Counted from the first letter of the stretch, positions 1 to 8,846 are shown. The stretch is DNA of 64,000 nt from Pilimelia terevasa (GCF_014647915.1 NZ_BMQC01000004.1:62001-126000); one strand, 5' to 3'. Translations and numbers: made by a program. Notes: generated by a model not told the origin, from the letters alone.

Positions 1-257
1 TCACGGGACACCCGGGCGTCCTCACCCCGCCGGGGTGCCCCACCGTGCTCATCGGCGGTCTGCCGGCGGCGACGGTGGGCACGCTGCACTCGTGCGCCTT
101 CCCGCCGCCGGCCGTCCACCCGCCGACCCCGGTGCTGCCGCCCGGCTGCCCCACGGTGCTCGTCGGGGGGCTGCCCGCCGCCCGGGTCGGCGACCTGACC
201 GGCTGCGGGGCGCCGATCCTGCCGCCCGGCTGCCCGACCGTCCTGATCGGAGGCTGA
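1..257 (+). CDS. PAAR-domain spike-tip protein (5' end missing)
   Basis: The reading frame is open from the window edge to a TGA at 255-257, so only the last ~84 residues are visible and the start lies to the left. The peptide is a chain of Gly/Pro-rich turns with the phrase PPGCPTVLIGG or a variant occurring three times, plus Cys and His residues suited to binding one metal ion. This is the signature of PAAR proteins, which form the sharp conical tip on the VgrG/gpD-like spike of contractile injection systems and type VI secretion. It is followed within 3 bp by a gp25-like gene and then by two further baseplate genes, which supports a contractile injection system. The missing part probably belongs to the same small (~100 aa) protein. 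Confidence 0.85.
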   Translation, partial: TGHPGVLTPPGCPTVLIGGLPAATVGTLHSCAFPPPAVHPPTPVLPPGCPTVLVGGLPAARVGDLTGCGAPILPPGCPTVLIGG

Positions 258-259
258 CG

Positions 260-742
260 GTGTCCGTGGAGCCCGACCTCATCGGCGCCCGCTGGGCGTA
301 CCCGGTCCGCACCGACGCCACCGGCGCGGTCGCGCTGGTCCGCGGCGACCGGGCGCTGGCCGAGAGCATCCGGCTGATCCTGGGCACCGCGCCCGGCGAG
401 CGGCCGATGCGGCCGGCGTTCGGCTGCGCCATCCACGACCTCGTGTTCGCCCCGGCCGACGCGGCGACAGCGGGGCAGATCGCGTACGCGGTCCGGGTGG
501 CGCTGGAGCTGTTCGAGCCGCGGATCACCGTGGACGACGTGCGGGTGAGCTTCGCCGACGCCGACGCCGGGGCGCTGCTGATCGACGTCCACTACACCGC
601 GCGCAACAGCAACGACCCGCGCAACCTGGTGTTCCCGTTCTACGTGATCCCGCCGGAGGGCCGCGCCCCGGACCCGGCCGAGGTGGCCGCCGCCGCGGAC
701 GCCCTCGACGCCGTGCCGCAGCGCCGGGCGGTGACCGCGTGA
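260..742 (+). CDS. gp25/gpW-like baseplate wedge protein
   Basis: A 160-residue protein read from GTG 260, two bases after the PAAR stop. An in-frame extension upstream would overlap the PAAR gene and is low-complexity Arg/Pro, so it is rejected. The body matches the gp25 (lysozyme-like baseplate) family: an N-terminal stretch around residues 30-55 with GTAPGERPMRPAFGC, then AVRVALELFEPRITVDDV, then a beta-rich C-terminal half. In phage T4 and related injection systems this protein clamps the baseplate wedge and nucleates the contractile sheath. Its end overlaps the start of the next baseplate gene by 4 bp, indicating translational coupling. Confidence 0.88.
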   Translation: MSVEPDLIGARWAYPVRTDATGAVALVRGDRALAESIRLILGTAPGERPMRPAFGCAIHDLVFAPADAATAGQIAYAVRVALELFEPRITVDDVRVSFADADAGALLIDVHYTARNSNDPRNLVFPFYVIPPEGRAPDPAEVAAAADALDAVPQRRAVTA

Positions 743-2697
743 GCCTGTCGCCGGAGCGCACGAGCCTGTCGCCGCCGTCGCTGGACGACCGCGGCTTCCA
801 GGACCTGGTCGACGACGCCAGGCGGCTGGTCCACCGCCGCTGCCCCGAGTGGAGCGACCACAACATCTCCGACCCGGGGATCACGCTGATCGAGGCGTTC
901 GCGGGTATGGTCGACCAGCTCATCTACCGCCTGAACCGGGTGCCCGAGAGCCACTACCGGCGGTTCCTGGAGCTGATCGGGGTCACGCCGCACCCCCCGA
1001 CCGCGGCGCGCGCGGAGCTGACGTTCTGGCTGTCGGCCCCGCAACCGGCGCCGGTGCGGGTCCCGGACGGCGCGGAGGTGGGCACCGTGCGCACCGAGCA
1101 GGAGGACCCGGTGCTGTTCACCGTCGCCGAGCCCCTGGACATCGTCCCCTGCGCCCTGGACCACCTGATCACCGCGCCGCGCCAGGGCGCGCCGGTGGTC
1201 CGGGACGCCGAGCTGGTGCTCGGCAACCCGATGCACTGCTTCGCCCCGACGCCGGAGCCCGGCGACACGGTGCTGTTCGGCCTCTCCGACCCGGTACCCC
1301 GCTGCGCGGTGCTGCTGCGGCTGGACTGCGACGTGCGCGGCGTCGGCGTGGACCCGCGCGACCCGCCGCTGGTCTGGGAGGCGTGGACCGGCGCCGACTG
1401 GGCGCCGTGCGCCCTGGACTCCGACGCCACCGGCGGCCTGAACCGGGCCGGCGACGTCGTCGTGCACGTCCCGGCCGGGCACGCCGCGTCGGTCATCGCC
1501 CAGCAGCGGGCGGCGTGGCTGCGCTGCCGGGTCGTCGAGCCGGCGGCCGGCCAGCCCTTCTACAGCTCCTCGCCGACGATCCGGGCGGCCGCCGCGCAGA
1601 CCGTCGGCGGGAGCACCGGGGCCGTCCACGCCGGACTGGTCACCGACGAGGTGGTCGGGCTGTCCGAGGGCGTGGCCGGGCAGCGGTTCCGGCTGCGCCG
1701 CCGGCCGGTCGTCCCCGGCGCGGACGCCCTCGTGCTCCAGGTCTCCACCGGCGAGGGCTGGCAGCAGTGGCGGCAGGTCGACTCGTTCGCCGACTCCGGC
1801 CCCGCCGACCCGCACTTCACGCTGGACGCCGCGGCCGGCGAGATCCGGCTCGGGCCGGCGGTCCGCGAGCCGGACGGCACGCTGCGCGCGTACGGGGCGG
1901 TGCCGCCGCAGGGGGCGGCGCTGCGGGCCGCGCGGTACCGCCACGGCGGCGGCCGGGCCGGCAACGTGGCCGCCGGCCTGCTGCGGGTCCTGCGCGACCC
2001 GGTGCCGTTCGTCCACCGGGTCGGCAACCGGCGGGCGGCCGGCGGCGGGGTGGACGGGGAGACCGTCGCCGAGGCCCTCGTGCGCGGGCCGCTGAGCCTG
2101 CGGACCCGCGAGCGCGCGGTGACCGTCGCCGACTACGAGTACCTGGCGCGGCAGGCGGCGCCGCAGCTCGCCCGGGTCCGCGCGGTCGCCGACCCCGACG
2201 CGCCCGGCGCCGTCCGGGTGCTCGTCGTACCCGCGGCGCCGCTGGCCGACGACGGCGACGTGCCGTTCGCCGCGCTGGCCCCGGCGCCGGACACCCTGGC
2301 CGCCGTCACCGCGGCCCTGGCGGAGCGGCGCTGCGTCGGGGCGCGGGTGCTGGTGGCCCCGCCGTACTACCAGGGGGTCACGGTCGTCGCGGCGCTGCGG
2401 GCGGCCCCGGGCGCCGACCGCGCGGCCGTGCGCGACCGGGCGCGCGAGGCGCTGCACCGGTACCTCAGCCCGCTGGTCGGCGGCGCCGAGGGCGCGGGCT
2501 GGCCGTTCGGGCGGGCGGTACGGGTGGGCGAGCTGCACGCGGTGCTGCAGCGGGTGCCCGGGGTCGCCGCGGTGGCGGAGGCCGCGCTGTTCCCCGCCGA
2601 CCCGCGCACCGGCGACCGCGGCGAGCCGACCGCGCAGATCGAGGTGGCCGACACGGCGCTCGTGCAGTCGTACCGGCACCAGGTCCGGGTGGACTAG
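739..2697 (+). CDS. gpJ-like baseplate assembly protein of a contractile injection system
   Basis: The 652-residue product starts at GTG 739, overlapping the previous stop in a GTGA. The N-terminus (about residues 10-90) holds the typical large baseplate-J family block with EWSDHNISDPGITLIEAFAG and a following RFLELIGVTPHPP. The length and the middle and C-terminal beta domains fit the injection-system version of baseplate J (T4 gp6-like) rather than the shorter P2 phage form. The protein would form the wedge ring around the spike hub. It is encoded between gp25-like and tail protein I-like genes, the usual order in such clusters. No truncation or frameshift is visible. Confidence 0.87.
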   Translation: MSLSPERTSLSPPSLDDRGFQDLVDDARRLVHRRCPEWSDHNISDPGITLIEAFAGMVDQLIYRLNRVPESHYRRFLELIGVTPHPPTAARAELTFWLSAPQPAPVRVPDGAEVGTVRTEQEDPVLFTVAEPLDIVPCALDHLITAPRQGAPVVRDAELVLGNPMHCFAPTPEPGDTVLFGLSDPVPRCAVLLRLDCDVRGVGVDPRDPPLVWEAWTGADWAPCALDSDATGGLNRAGDVVVHVPAGHAASVIAQQRAAWLRCRVVEPAAGQPFYSSSPTIRAAAAQTVGGSTGAVHAGLVTDEVVGLSEGVAGQRFRLRRRPVVPGADALVLQVSTGEGWQQWRQVDSFADSGPADPHFTLDAAAGEIRLGPAVREPDGTLRAYGAVPPQGAALRAARYRHGGGRAGNVAAGLLRVLRDPVPFVHRVGNRRAAGGGVDGETVAEALVRGPLSLRTRERAVTVADYEYLARQAAPQLARVRAVADPDAPGAVRVLVVPAAPLADDGDVPFAALAPAPDTLAAVTAALAERRCVGARVLVAPPYYQGVTVVAALRAAPGADRAAVRDRAREALHRYLSPLVGGAEGAGWPFGRAVRVGELHAVLQRVPGVAAVAEAALFPADPRTGDRGEPTAQIEVADTALVQSYRHQVRVD

Positions 2698-2706
2698 GAG
2701 GTGGGG

Positions 2707-3225
2707 ATGCGCGGCACCGTACCCGGGCTGGCCAGCCCGCACCCGATCGGGCGGACCCTGCCCGCGATGTACCAGGACGACGACCTCACCCGGCGCCTGG
2801 TCGCGGCGCTGGACGAGGTCCTCGCCCCGGTGTGCGCGGTCCTGGACAACCTGCCGGCGTACCTGGACCCGCACCTGGCGCCGCCGGACTTCGCCGCGTG
2901 GCTGGCCGGCTGGGTCGGCCTGCCGGACGCGGCCGGCCCGCGGGCCCTGACCGCCGGGGCGGCCGCCCTGCACGCCCGCCGCGGCACCCCGGGCGGCATG
3001 GCCGCGTACCTGACCCTGGCCTGCGGGGTGCCGGTGGCGGTGCGCGACAGCGGCGGCTGCGCCTGGTCGGCGGACGCCGATGGCGCCCTGCCGGGGGACG
3101 ACGAGCCGTGGCTGGAGGTCACGGTGGACGGCGACGCGGCGCTGTCGGCGCGCGCGCAGGAGCTGGTCGCGGCGGTGAAGCCGGCGCACGTGCCGCACGC
3201 CGTGCGGGTCGGGGGGCGGACGTGA
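2707..3225 (+). CDS. Phage tail protein I-like baseplate component
   Basis: A protein of about 172 residues resembling the gpI family of contractile tail baseplates: MYQDDDLTRRLVAALDEVLAPV near the N-terminus, then LPAYLDPHLAPPDFAAWLAGWVGLP and an ARRGTPGGMAAYLTLACG block. The start is taken as ATG 2707 because AGGAGG at 2696-2701 sits five bases before it. A GTG at 2701 is in frame but overlaps that ribosome-binding site. The gene follows baseplate J by 9 bp and its TGA overlaps the GTG of the next gene. It lies in the wedge/baseplate set, where gpI is thought to link wedge and fibre parts. Confidence 0.83.
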   Translation: MRGTVPGLASPHPIGRTLPAMYQDDDLTRRLVAALDEVLAPVCAVLDNLPAYLDPHLAPPDFAAWLAGWVGLPDAAGPRALTAGAAALHARRGTPGGMAAYLTLACGVPVAVRDSGGCAWSADADGALPGDDEPWLEVTVDGDAALSARAQELVAAVKPAHVPHAVRVGGRT

Positions 3226-4529
3226 CGGCACTGGTCTGTGTGGACTGCGGGCACCGCAACGAGGCGGGGGAGCGGTTCTGCGCCTCGTGCGGGGCGTTCC
3301 TGGCCTGGTCCGGCGACGCGGGCGCCGCCAGCGGCCCGGCCACCTCCGACGCCGCCCCGGGCGCCGCGGGCCCCCTGGACCGGCCCCGCGTCCCGGCCGG
3401 CAGCGAGGCGCGCGACGCCCCCGGCCCGCCCCCGCCGTCCTCGGCCTCTCCGCGCCGGGCCAACGGCGCCGGGCCGGGGCGGCCGACGACGCGGACGGCC
3501 CCGGTGAACGGCCACGACCACATCGCCGACACCCCTCCGGCGCCGTTGCCCCCCGCGCGGGAGACCCCCGCGGCGCCCCGGCCGGCGCCGCCCGCCCCGG
3601 CCCCCGCCGCCCCGGCCGACCACGGTGACCAGGCCGCGCCCGCCCCGGCGGCGCCCGCCCCGGCCGGCGCGGTCGCGCCCGCCCCGGCCGACCCGCCCGC
3701 CCCGGCCGACCGCGCGGCGCCGCAGCCGGTGCAGCCCGGCGAGGCCGTGCCGCGCCGCCCGGTGGCCGCGCCCGCGGCGCCGACGGCCGCCCCGGGCGGC
3801 CCGACCTGCCGCGCCTGCGGCACCGCCAACGACGCCGGCCGGCGGTTCTGCGCCCGCTGCGGCGCCGGTCTGGCCGCGGCCGCCGCGGCGGGCCGGCTGT
3901 CGTGGTGGCGGCGCCTGCGCGGGCGCGGCGCCGACACCGACGCCGTCGGCCACGAACTCGGCCACCGGCGGGCGCTGCGCCGCGGGCGGGCCGTCCCCGC
4001 GCTGCTGGTCCTGCTGCTGGCCGTGGCCGCCGTGGCCGTCCTGGGCGCGCGCCGGGGCTGGTGGCGGTCGGCCGTCGACGCGGCCCGCGAGCTGGTCTCG
4101 GACCGGGTGCCGGTCACGCCGTCGGGGGCGCGGGCGTCCAGTTCGGCCGCCGGTACCGAGCCGCGGCTGCTCTACGACGGCGCGACGAACCGGTACTGGG
4201 CGCCGGTCGGCGGGGCCGGCGAGTGGGCGGAGCTGCGCTTCGCCGAGCCGACCGACCTGCGGGAGGTGATCGTGCACGCGGGGGTGTCCGACGACAAGGT
4301 GGCGTTCCTGGCCGAGGGCCGTCCCCGCACGCTGGTGCTGACCTTCACCGGTACCGGCGGGCGGGTGACCCGGGTCGAGCAGGCGCTGCGCGACGCGCCC
4401 GGCGACCAGTCGACGTCGGTGGAGGTCGACGGGGTGCTCCGGCTCCGGCTGACGGTCGGCCAGACGTACGGTATGCCGCCGGCCACCCGCGCCGCGATCG
4501 GCGAGGTGGAGTTCTACGCCCGCCCCTGA
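3222..4529 (+). CDS. Double zinc-ribbon, single-TM protein with discoidin-like C-terminal domain (possible injection-system membrane anchor)
   Basis: A 435-residue protein whose GTG start overlaps the preceding stop. Cys6, 9, 20 and 23 form one zinc ribbon, and Cys196, 199, 210 and 213 form a second of the same spacing. Between them lies about 170 residues of Ala/Pro-rich, probably disordered linker. A single hydrophobic helix lies near residues 258-276, after a basic stretch (cytoplasmic N-terminus). The C-terminal ~150 residues read like a discoidin/NADase-type glycan-binding beta-sandwich (YDGATNRYWAP, GEWAELRFAEPTDLREVIVH, closing EVEFYARP). Being the last gene of the coupled baseplate operon, it may tether the particle to the inner face of the membrane. 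A comparable role has been proposed for CisA in Streptomyces, but I infer this from architecture only. Confidence 0.75.
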   Translation: MTALVCVDCGHRNEAGERFCASCGAFLAWSGDAGAASGPATSDAAPGAAGPLDRPRVPAGSEARDAPGPPPPSSASPRRANGAGPGRPTTRTAPVNGHDHIADTPPAPLPPARETPAAPRPAPPAPAPAAPADHGDQAAPAPAAPAPAGAVAPAPADPPAPADRAAPQPVQPGEAVPRRPVAAPAAPTAAPGGPTCRACGTANDAGRRFCARCGAGLAAAAAAGRLSWWRRLRGRGADTDAVGHELGHRRALRRGRAVPALLVLLLAVAAVAVLGARRGWWRSAVDAARELVSDRVPVTPSGARASSSAAGTEPRLLYDGATNRYWAPVGGAGEWAELRFAEPTDLREVIVHAGVSDDKVAFLAEGRPRTLVLTFTGTGGRVTRVEQALRDAPGDQSTSVEVDGVLRLRLTVGQTYGMPPATRAAIGEVEFYARP

Positions 4530-4576
4530 GCGGCGCCCGCCCGGCGGCGGTCCGGGAGCGTCGCCGCCACACGACA

Positions 4577-4609
4577 CGGGGGGCCGGCCGCGACGCGGCC
4601 GACCCCCCG
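4577..4609. terminator. Strong GC hairpin between convergent genes
   Basis: The arms pair c4577-g4609 inward to about g4590-c4596 with one mismatch (c4584/a4602), a stem of about 13 pairs around a tiny loop. There is no U-tract, as is common in high-GC actinomycetes. It lies between the convergent injection-system operon and the siderophore-importer operon and would work in both directions. Confidence 0.65.
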
Positions 4610-4640
4610 CTGCCCGTACCCGGCCCGCGGGCCGGCCGAC

Positions 4641-5672
4641 TCAGACGACGTCGGGGCGGGAGGCGCCGATCAGGGCGGTCATGTCCTGCACGACCTTGGT
4701 CGACAGCAGGTGGCTGAAGCGGGACTCGCCCGGCCACAGGCCGATCTGGTTGGCCTTGACGGCCGGGAGCTGCTTCCACGTCGGGATGGCGGCGAGCTGG
4801 TCGTGGCTCAGCGCGTGCGACCGGGAGTCGGTGATGATCAGGTCGGCCGGGTACTTGCCCGCCTGCTCCCAGCTCAGCATCTCCCAGTGCTCCTCGGTAC
4901 CGCCGCCCACGACCATGTCCATGCCCAGCGACCTGTAGTAGGAGATGTCGCCGAAGTACTCGGGCTTGGTGACGTAGAAGTTGGTCTTGTCGGCGTACGC
5001 GAACATGACCTTCAGACCGGGCTTGGCGACCAGGGCGGCCTTCAGGGCGTCGCCGGCCTTGGTGAAGCCGTCCACGGCCGCCTTCTGCTCCGGCGCGTCC
5101 AGGTCGGCGCCCAGCGAGGCGGCGAGCTTGCGGTAGTCGTCGATGACGGTCAGCAGCGGCGCCTGGTACTCGTTGATCCCCACGACCGGGGCCGTCGCGC
5201 GGATCTTGGCCAGGGACTCGGCGGGCAGCGCCCACAGCTCGTCGGCGCCCTTGCCGTACCGGCCGGTGACCACCAGGTCGGGCTTCAGCGCCAGGAACTT
5301 CTCCAGGTTGAAGTCGTCCCAGCTGTTGCCGACGGAGGTGACGGCGTCGACGTCGACGTTGCCCGCCTGCGGGTCCTTGGAGCCGTCGGGCCGCTTCTGC
5401 GGGCCGAAGACGCCGACCGGCTTGACGCCCAGGTCCCACAGCGCCGCGGCGGAGCCGACGTAGGCGACGATCCGCTCGGGGCGCCTGGGCAGGGTGACCG
5501 GGGTGCCGCTGGCGTCGGTGTAGGTCCAGGGGCCGGAGCTGGCCGCGACCTTCCGGCCGGCGGGCTGCGGGGCCTCCTCGCCGCACGCGGCGAGACCGGT
5601 GACGGCCAGGGCGGCACCGACGAGACAGAGCGTCGAGCGCCGCAGGAGACCGACGCGCGTGGGGTGACTCAT
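4641..5672 (-). CDS. Siderophore-binding lipoprotein of an ABC importer (FecB/FepB type)
   Basis: The 343-residue product starts at ATG 5672 with AGAGG just upstream. A basic N-terminus and hydrophobic core end in the lipobox LAAC with Cys30, so the mature protein should be lipid-anchored outside the membrane. Typical class III periplasmic-binding features follow: PVTLPRRPERIVAYVGSAA, then LEKFLALKPDLVVTG, then TAPVVGINEY and EMLSWEQAGKYPADLII. It is the last gene of the leftward importer operon, 29 bp after the ATPase gene, and would capture the ferric siderophore and hand it to the FecCD permeases. The ligand cannot be read from sequence, but divergent siderophore NRPS genes under iron boxes make the local peptide the likely cargo. 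Confidence 0.9.
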   Translation of the reverse strand: MSHPTRVGLLRRSTLCLVGAALAVTGLAACGEEAPQPAGRKVAASSGPWTYTDASGTPVTLPRRPERIVAYVGSAAALWDLGVKPVGVFGPQKRPDGSKDPQAGNVDVDAVTSVGNSWDDFNLEKFLALKPDLVVTGRYGKGADELWALPAESLAKIRATAPVVGINEYQAPLLTVIDDYRKLAASLGADLDAPEQKAAVDGFTKAGDALKAALVAKPGLKVMFAYADKTNFYVTKPEYFGDISYYRSLGMDMVVGGGTEEHWEMLSWEQAGKYPADLIITDSRSHALSHDQLAAIPTWKQLPAVKANQIGLWPGESRFSHLLSTKVVQDMTALIGASRPDVV

Positions 5673-5701
5673 GTTTTTTCCTCTCTGCCGGATGGCAGTT
5701 T

Positions 5702-6544
5702 TCAGCAGGCCGGCGGCGCGGAGTGATGCCGGCCGATCGGCACGATCATGGGGGTGTGGCTGACGGGGTCGGCGACGATCCGGCAGTCCAGGTCGAACAC
5801 CTCCTCGATCAGCGCGGAGGTGACGATGGCGGCGGGCGCGCCCTGGGCGACGATCACGCCGGACTTCATCGCCACGAGGTGGTCGGCGTACCGGCACGCC
5901 TGGTTGATGTCGTGCAGGACCATGGCCACCGTGCGGCCGCGCCGCCGGTTGAGGTCCAGCACCAGGTCCAGGACGTCGATCTGGTGCGCGATGTCCAGGA
6001 ACGTGGTCGGCTCGTCCAGCAGCAGGATCGGCGTCTCCTGCGCGATGGCCATCGCGATCCAGGCCCGCTGCCGCTGGCCGCCGGACAGCTCGTCGACCAT
6101 GCGGTCGGCGTGGTCGGCCATCCCGGTCGCGGCCAGCGCCTCGCCGACGGCCCGCTCGTCGCCGCGCCCCCACTGCCGCCACCAGGCCTGGTGCGGCGCG
6201 CGGCCGCGGCTGACCAGGTCGACGACGGTCAGGCCGTCGGGGGCGACCGGCGACTGGGGCAGGATGCCCAGGGTGCGGGCCACGTCCGCGGTACGCATCC
6301 GGTGGATGGCCTGCCCGTCGAGCATGACGCCGCCCGCGCGCGGGGTGAGGAGCCGGGCCATGGTCTTGAGCAGCGTGGACTTGCCGCAGGCGTTCGCGCC
6401 GACGACGGCGGTGACCTTGCCGGCGGGCAGGTCGAGGTCGAGGCCGGCGATGATGGTCCGGTCGGCGTACCCGACGGTCAGCCCCTCGGCGCGCAGGCGG
6501 ACGGCGGGGGCCGCGGCCGGTGCGGGCGGGTTGGCGGTGGTCAT
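5702..6544 (-). CDS. Iron-siderophore ABC importer ATPase (FecE/FepC type)
   Basis: A 280-residue ATP-binding subunit starting at ATG 6544, two bases after the upstream permease stop. Walker A is GANACGKST, the ABC signature is LSGGQRQRAWIAMA and Walker B is ILLLDEPTTFLD, followed by the switch His in VLHDIN. The short helical lobe (ILPQSPVAPDGLTVVDLVSRGRAPH) is characteristic of ferric-siderophore and vitamin B12 importer ATPases. It would power the two FecCD-type permeases encoded immediately upstream. All catalytic motifs look intact. Confidence 0.93.
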   Translation of the reverse strand: MTTANPPAPAAAPAVRLRAEGLTVGYADRTIIAGLDLDLPAGKVTAVVGANACGKSTLLKTMARLLTPRAGGVMLDGQAIHRMRTADVARTLGILPQSPVAPDGLTVVDLVSRGRAPHQAWWRQWGRGDERAVGEALAATGMADHADRMVDELSGGQRQRAWIAMAIAQETPILLLDEPTTFLDIAHQIDVLDLVLDLNRRRGRTVAMVLHDINQACRYADHLVAMKSGVIVAQGAPAAIVTSALIEEVFDLDCRIVADPVSHTPMIVPIGRHHSAPPAC

Positions 6545-6546
6545 GC

Positions 6547-7656
6547 TCAGCCTCCCGAGCCGGAGCGGTTGGCGCGCACCAGGAGCCAGATGAGGCACGG
6601 TGCGCCGAGGATGCCGGTGACGACGCCGACCGGCAGGTCGACCTGGGGCAGCACGCGCTGGGCGATGACGTCGCTGACCAGTACCGCGCAGGCGCCGGCC
6701 AGGGCGGACCCGACCAGCGGCGGGGTGGCCCGGCGGACGAGCCGCTGGGCGATCTGCGGGGCAACCAGCGCGACGAACAGCACCGGGCCGGCGGCGGCGG
6801 TGCCGAACGCGGCCAGCCCGACGCCGATGACGAGCAGCGTGAAGCGGGCCCGGTGCACGGGGACGCCGAGGCCGGTGGCGACCTCGTCGCCGAGTTGCAG
6901 CAGGGGCATCCAGCGCTGCGCGACCAGCGCCGCCGGCCCGAGCACCGCCAGGGCGAGCAGCAGCGGCGTGGCGTGGCCCCAGTCGCGCAGGTTCAGGTTG
7001 CCGACGAGCCAGCCCATGAGCTGTTGCGCCTGGAAGATCTCGCTGCGGGTCAGCAGGTAGTCGGTGACGGCCAGGCAGACGGCGGAGACGCCGATGCCGA
7101 TGAGGATGATCCGGTACCCGGTGCTGCCGCGCTGGCGGGCGAGCAGGTAGACCAGTGTCGCCACGGCGAGGGCGCCGGCCAGGGCGAGCGCCTGCGCGCC
7201 GAGGCCGCCGCCGACCCCGAGCACGGTACCGGCGACGACGAACAGCGTCGCGCCCTCGGTGACGCCGATGATGTCCGGCGCGGCCAGCGGGTTGCGGGTG
7301 ATCGTCTGGAAGATCGCCCCGGACAGGCCCAGGGCCGCGCCGACGGCCACGGCGGTGAGCGCCCGGGGCAGCCGGATCTCGTTGATCACCACCCACGTGT
7401 CGTAGTCGGTGACCCCGACGATCTCCCGCAGGACCAGGTCCAGGCCGATCGGGTAGTCGCCGGTGCCGACGGCGACGCAGAACGCCGCGAACGTCAGGAC
7501 GGCCAGGACGGCCGCGACGGCGACGGCCCGGGGCCGCAGGACGCCGGAGGCGCGCCCGATCCGCACGGCGAGCCGCCGGCCCGCGGCGTCGCGGGCCGGC
7601 GGGGCCGGCGGCGGCGCCGCGAGGGTCAGGTCGGGGCGGGGGGCGGTGGCGGTCAT
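6547..7656 (-). CDS. FecCD-family siderophore permease, second subunit
   Basis: The 369-residue membrane protein starts at ATG 7656 and has roughly ten hydrophobic helices. It carries FecCD family hallmarks: LPRALTAVAVGAALGLSGAIFQTITRNPLAAPDIIG split across the second helix region, and LVAPQIAQRLVR near the C-terminus. With the neighbouring permease it should form the heterodimeric channel of the importer. The N-terminal ~45 residues are Ala/Pro-rich and probably cytoplasmic. It lies 4 bp after the first permease gene and 2 bp before the ATPase gene, so one transcript is expected. Confidence 0.92.
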   Translation of the reverse strand: MTATAPRPDLTLAAPPPAPPARDAAGRRLAVRIGRASGVLRPRAVAVAAVLAVLTFAAFCVAVGTGDYPIGLDLVLREIVGVTDYDTWVVINEIRLPRALTAVAVGAALGLSGAIFQTITRNPLAAPDIIGVTEGATLFVVAGTVLGVGGGLGAQALALAGALAVATLVYLLARQRGSTGYRIILIGIGVSAVCLAVTDYLLTRSEIFQAQQLMGWLVGNLNLRDWGHATPLLLALAVLGPAALVAQRWMPLLQLGDEVATGLGVPVHRARFTLLVIGVGLAAFGTAAAGPVLFVALVAPQIAQRLVRRATPPLVGSALAGACAVLVSDVIAQRVLPQVDLPVGVVTGILGAPCLIWLLVRANRSGSGG

Positions 7657-7660
7657 CGGC

Positions 7661-8704
7661 TCACAGCTCCGCGATCCGGCGGCGGCGGACGAGGGCGACG
7701 AAGAAGGGTCCGCCGATCACCGCGGTGAGGACGCCGACCTGGATCTCCGACGGCCGCGCCACCACGCGCCCGAGGATGTCGGCGGCCAGCAGCAGGCACG
7801 GCGCGAGGACGGCGGACAGCGGCAGCAGCCAGCGGTGGTCCGGGCCGGTGAAGAAGCGGGCCAAGTGCGGGATCACCAGGCCCAGGAAGACGATCGGCCC
7901 GGCGACGGCGACGGCCGCGCCGGTGAGCAGGGTGACGGCGACGATCCCCAGGGCGCGGGTGCGGCCGGGGTGCCGGCCGAGGCCGCGCGCCACGTCGTCG
8001 CCGAGGGCGAGGCTGTTGAGCTGCGGCGCCAGCGCCAGCGCCAGCACTGTGCCGGCGGCCACGAAGGGTGCCACCTGTACCAGCACCCCGGCGTCCTGGC
8101 CGGCGAGGGAGCCGGCCGACCAGAACCGGTACCGGTTCAGCGCCGCCGGGTCGGTCAGGACCACGGCGGAGGTCATCGAGCCGAGCAGGGTGCTGACCGC
8201 CACGCCGGCCAGCGCGAGGGAGACCGGCGTCGCGCCGGTGCGGCCGAGGCTGCCGATGAGCTGGGCGAGCAGCCCGGCGGCGAGCGCCCCGAGCAGCGCG
8301 AACCAGATGAACCCGTACAGGCTGGTCAGGCCGAACAGCGCGATCGAGGCGGCGATGCCGAACGCCGCGCCCGCGGAGACGCCGAAGATGCCCGGGTCGG
8401 CGAGCGGGTTGCGGGTGATGGCCTGCATCAGCGCCCCGGCCAGGCCCAGCGCCGCGCCGGCCAGCAGGCCGAGCGCGGTGCGCGGGACCCGCAGCCCCCG
8501 GACGATCGCGGTCACCTCGTCGTCCCCGGGGGCGGTGAGAGCGCAGACGATGTCGGCGAGCCCGACGCCCCGGCTGCCGACGGCGACGGACAGGACGCAC
8601 AGCACCAGGAGCGCGGCGAGTCCCGCCCCCAGCGCCGCCGCGGCACGGCGGCGCTGGGGCGCGGCGTCCGGCGGAGGTGCGGAACGGACTGGCGCGATGG
8701 TCAT
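7661..8704 (-). CDS. FecCD-family siderophore permease, first subunit
   Basis: This is the promoter-proximal gene of the leftward importer operon. Its 347-residue product starts at ATG 8704 with AGGGAG upstream. It is a polytopic membrane protein with the FecCD phrases LRVPRTALGLLAGAALGLAG, MQAITRNPLADPGIFG and LVIPHLARFFTG. It would pair with the next gene product to translocate the ferric siderophore. A DtxR/IdeR-type box lies 20-38 bp upstream of the start codon, so expression should rise when iron is scarce. Confidence 0.93.
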   Translation of the reverse strand: MTIAPVRSAPPPDAAPQRRRAAAALGAGLAALLVLCVLSVAVGSRGVGLADIVCALTAPGDDEVTAIVRGLRVPRTALGLLAGAALGLAGALMQAITRNPLADPGIFGVSAGAAFGIAASIALFGLTSLYGFIWFALLGALAAGLLAQLIGSLGRTGATPVSLALAGVAVSTLLGSMTSAVVLTDPAALNRYRFWSAGSLAGQDAGVLVQVAPFVAAGTVLALALAPQLNSLALGDDVARGLGRHPGRTRALGIVAVTLLTGAAVAVAGPIVFLGLVIPHLARFFTGPDHRWLLPLSAVLAPCLLLAADILGRVVARPSEIQVGVLTAVIGGPFFVALVRRRRIAEL

Positions 8705-8723
8705 GGGCGAGGGGCTCCCTAGG

Positions 8724-8742
8724 TGAAGTTAGGCGTACCTTA
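8724..8742 (-). promoter_or_regulatory. DtxR/IdeR-type iron box controlling the importer operon
   Basis: The 19-mer TGAAGTTAGGCGTACCTTA matches the actinobacterial iron-box consensus TTAGGTTAGGCTAACCTAA at 14 of 19 positions by eye. It sits 20 bp upstream of the first permease start and overlaps -10-like hexamers on the minus strand (TAAGGT or TAACTT). An Fe(II)-loaded DtxR/IdeR/DmdR repressor would be expected to bind here and block transcription. Confidence 0.75.
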
Positions 8743-8846
8743 GTGAACGACACGCGAAGCTCACCAGCGCAAGCCCCGGACGTGGGATGCCTCACCCACG
8801 ATCAGGGTCGCCCGTGTGACGGTCGTCAACCGGGCGATTAGCCGGC

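Noticed and set aside
640-3231. Long minus-strand open frame opposite the baseplate genes
   Set aside because: Low-complexity Arg/Pro/Gly translation with no recognisable motif, fully covered by coherent baseplate genes on the other strand.
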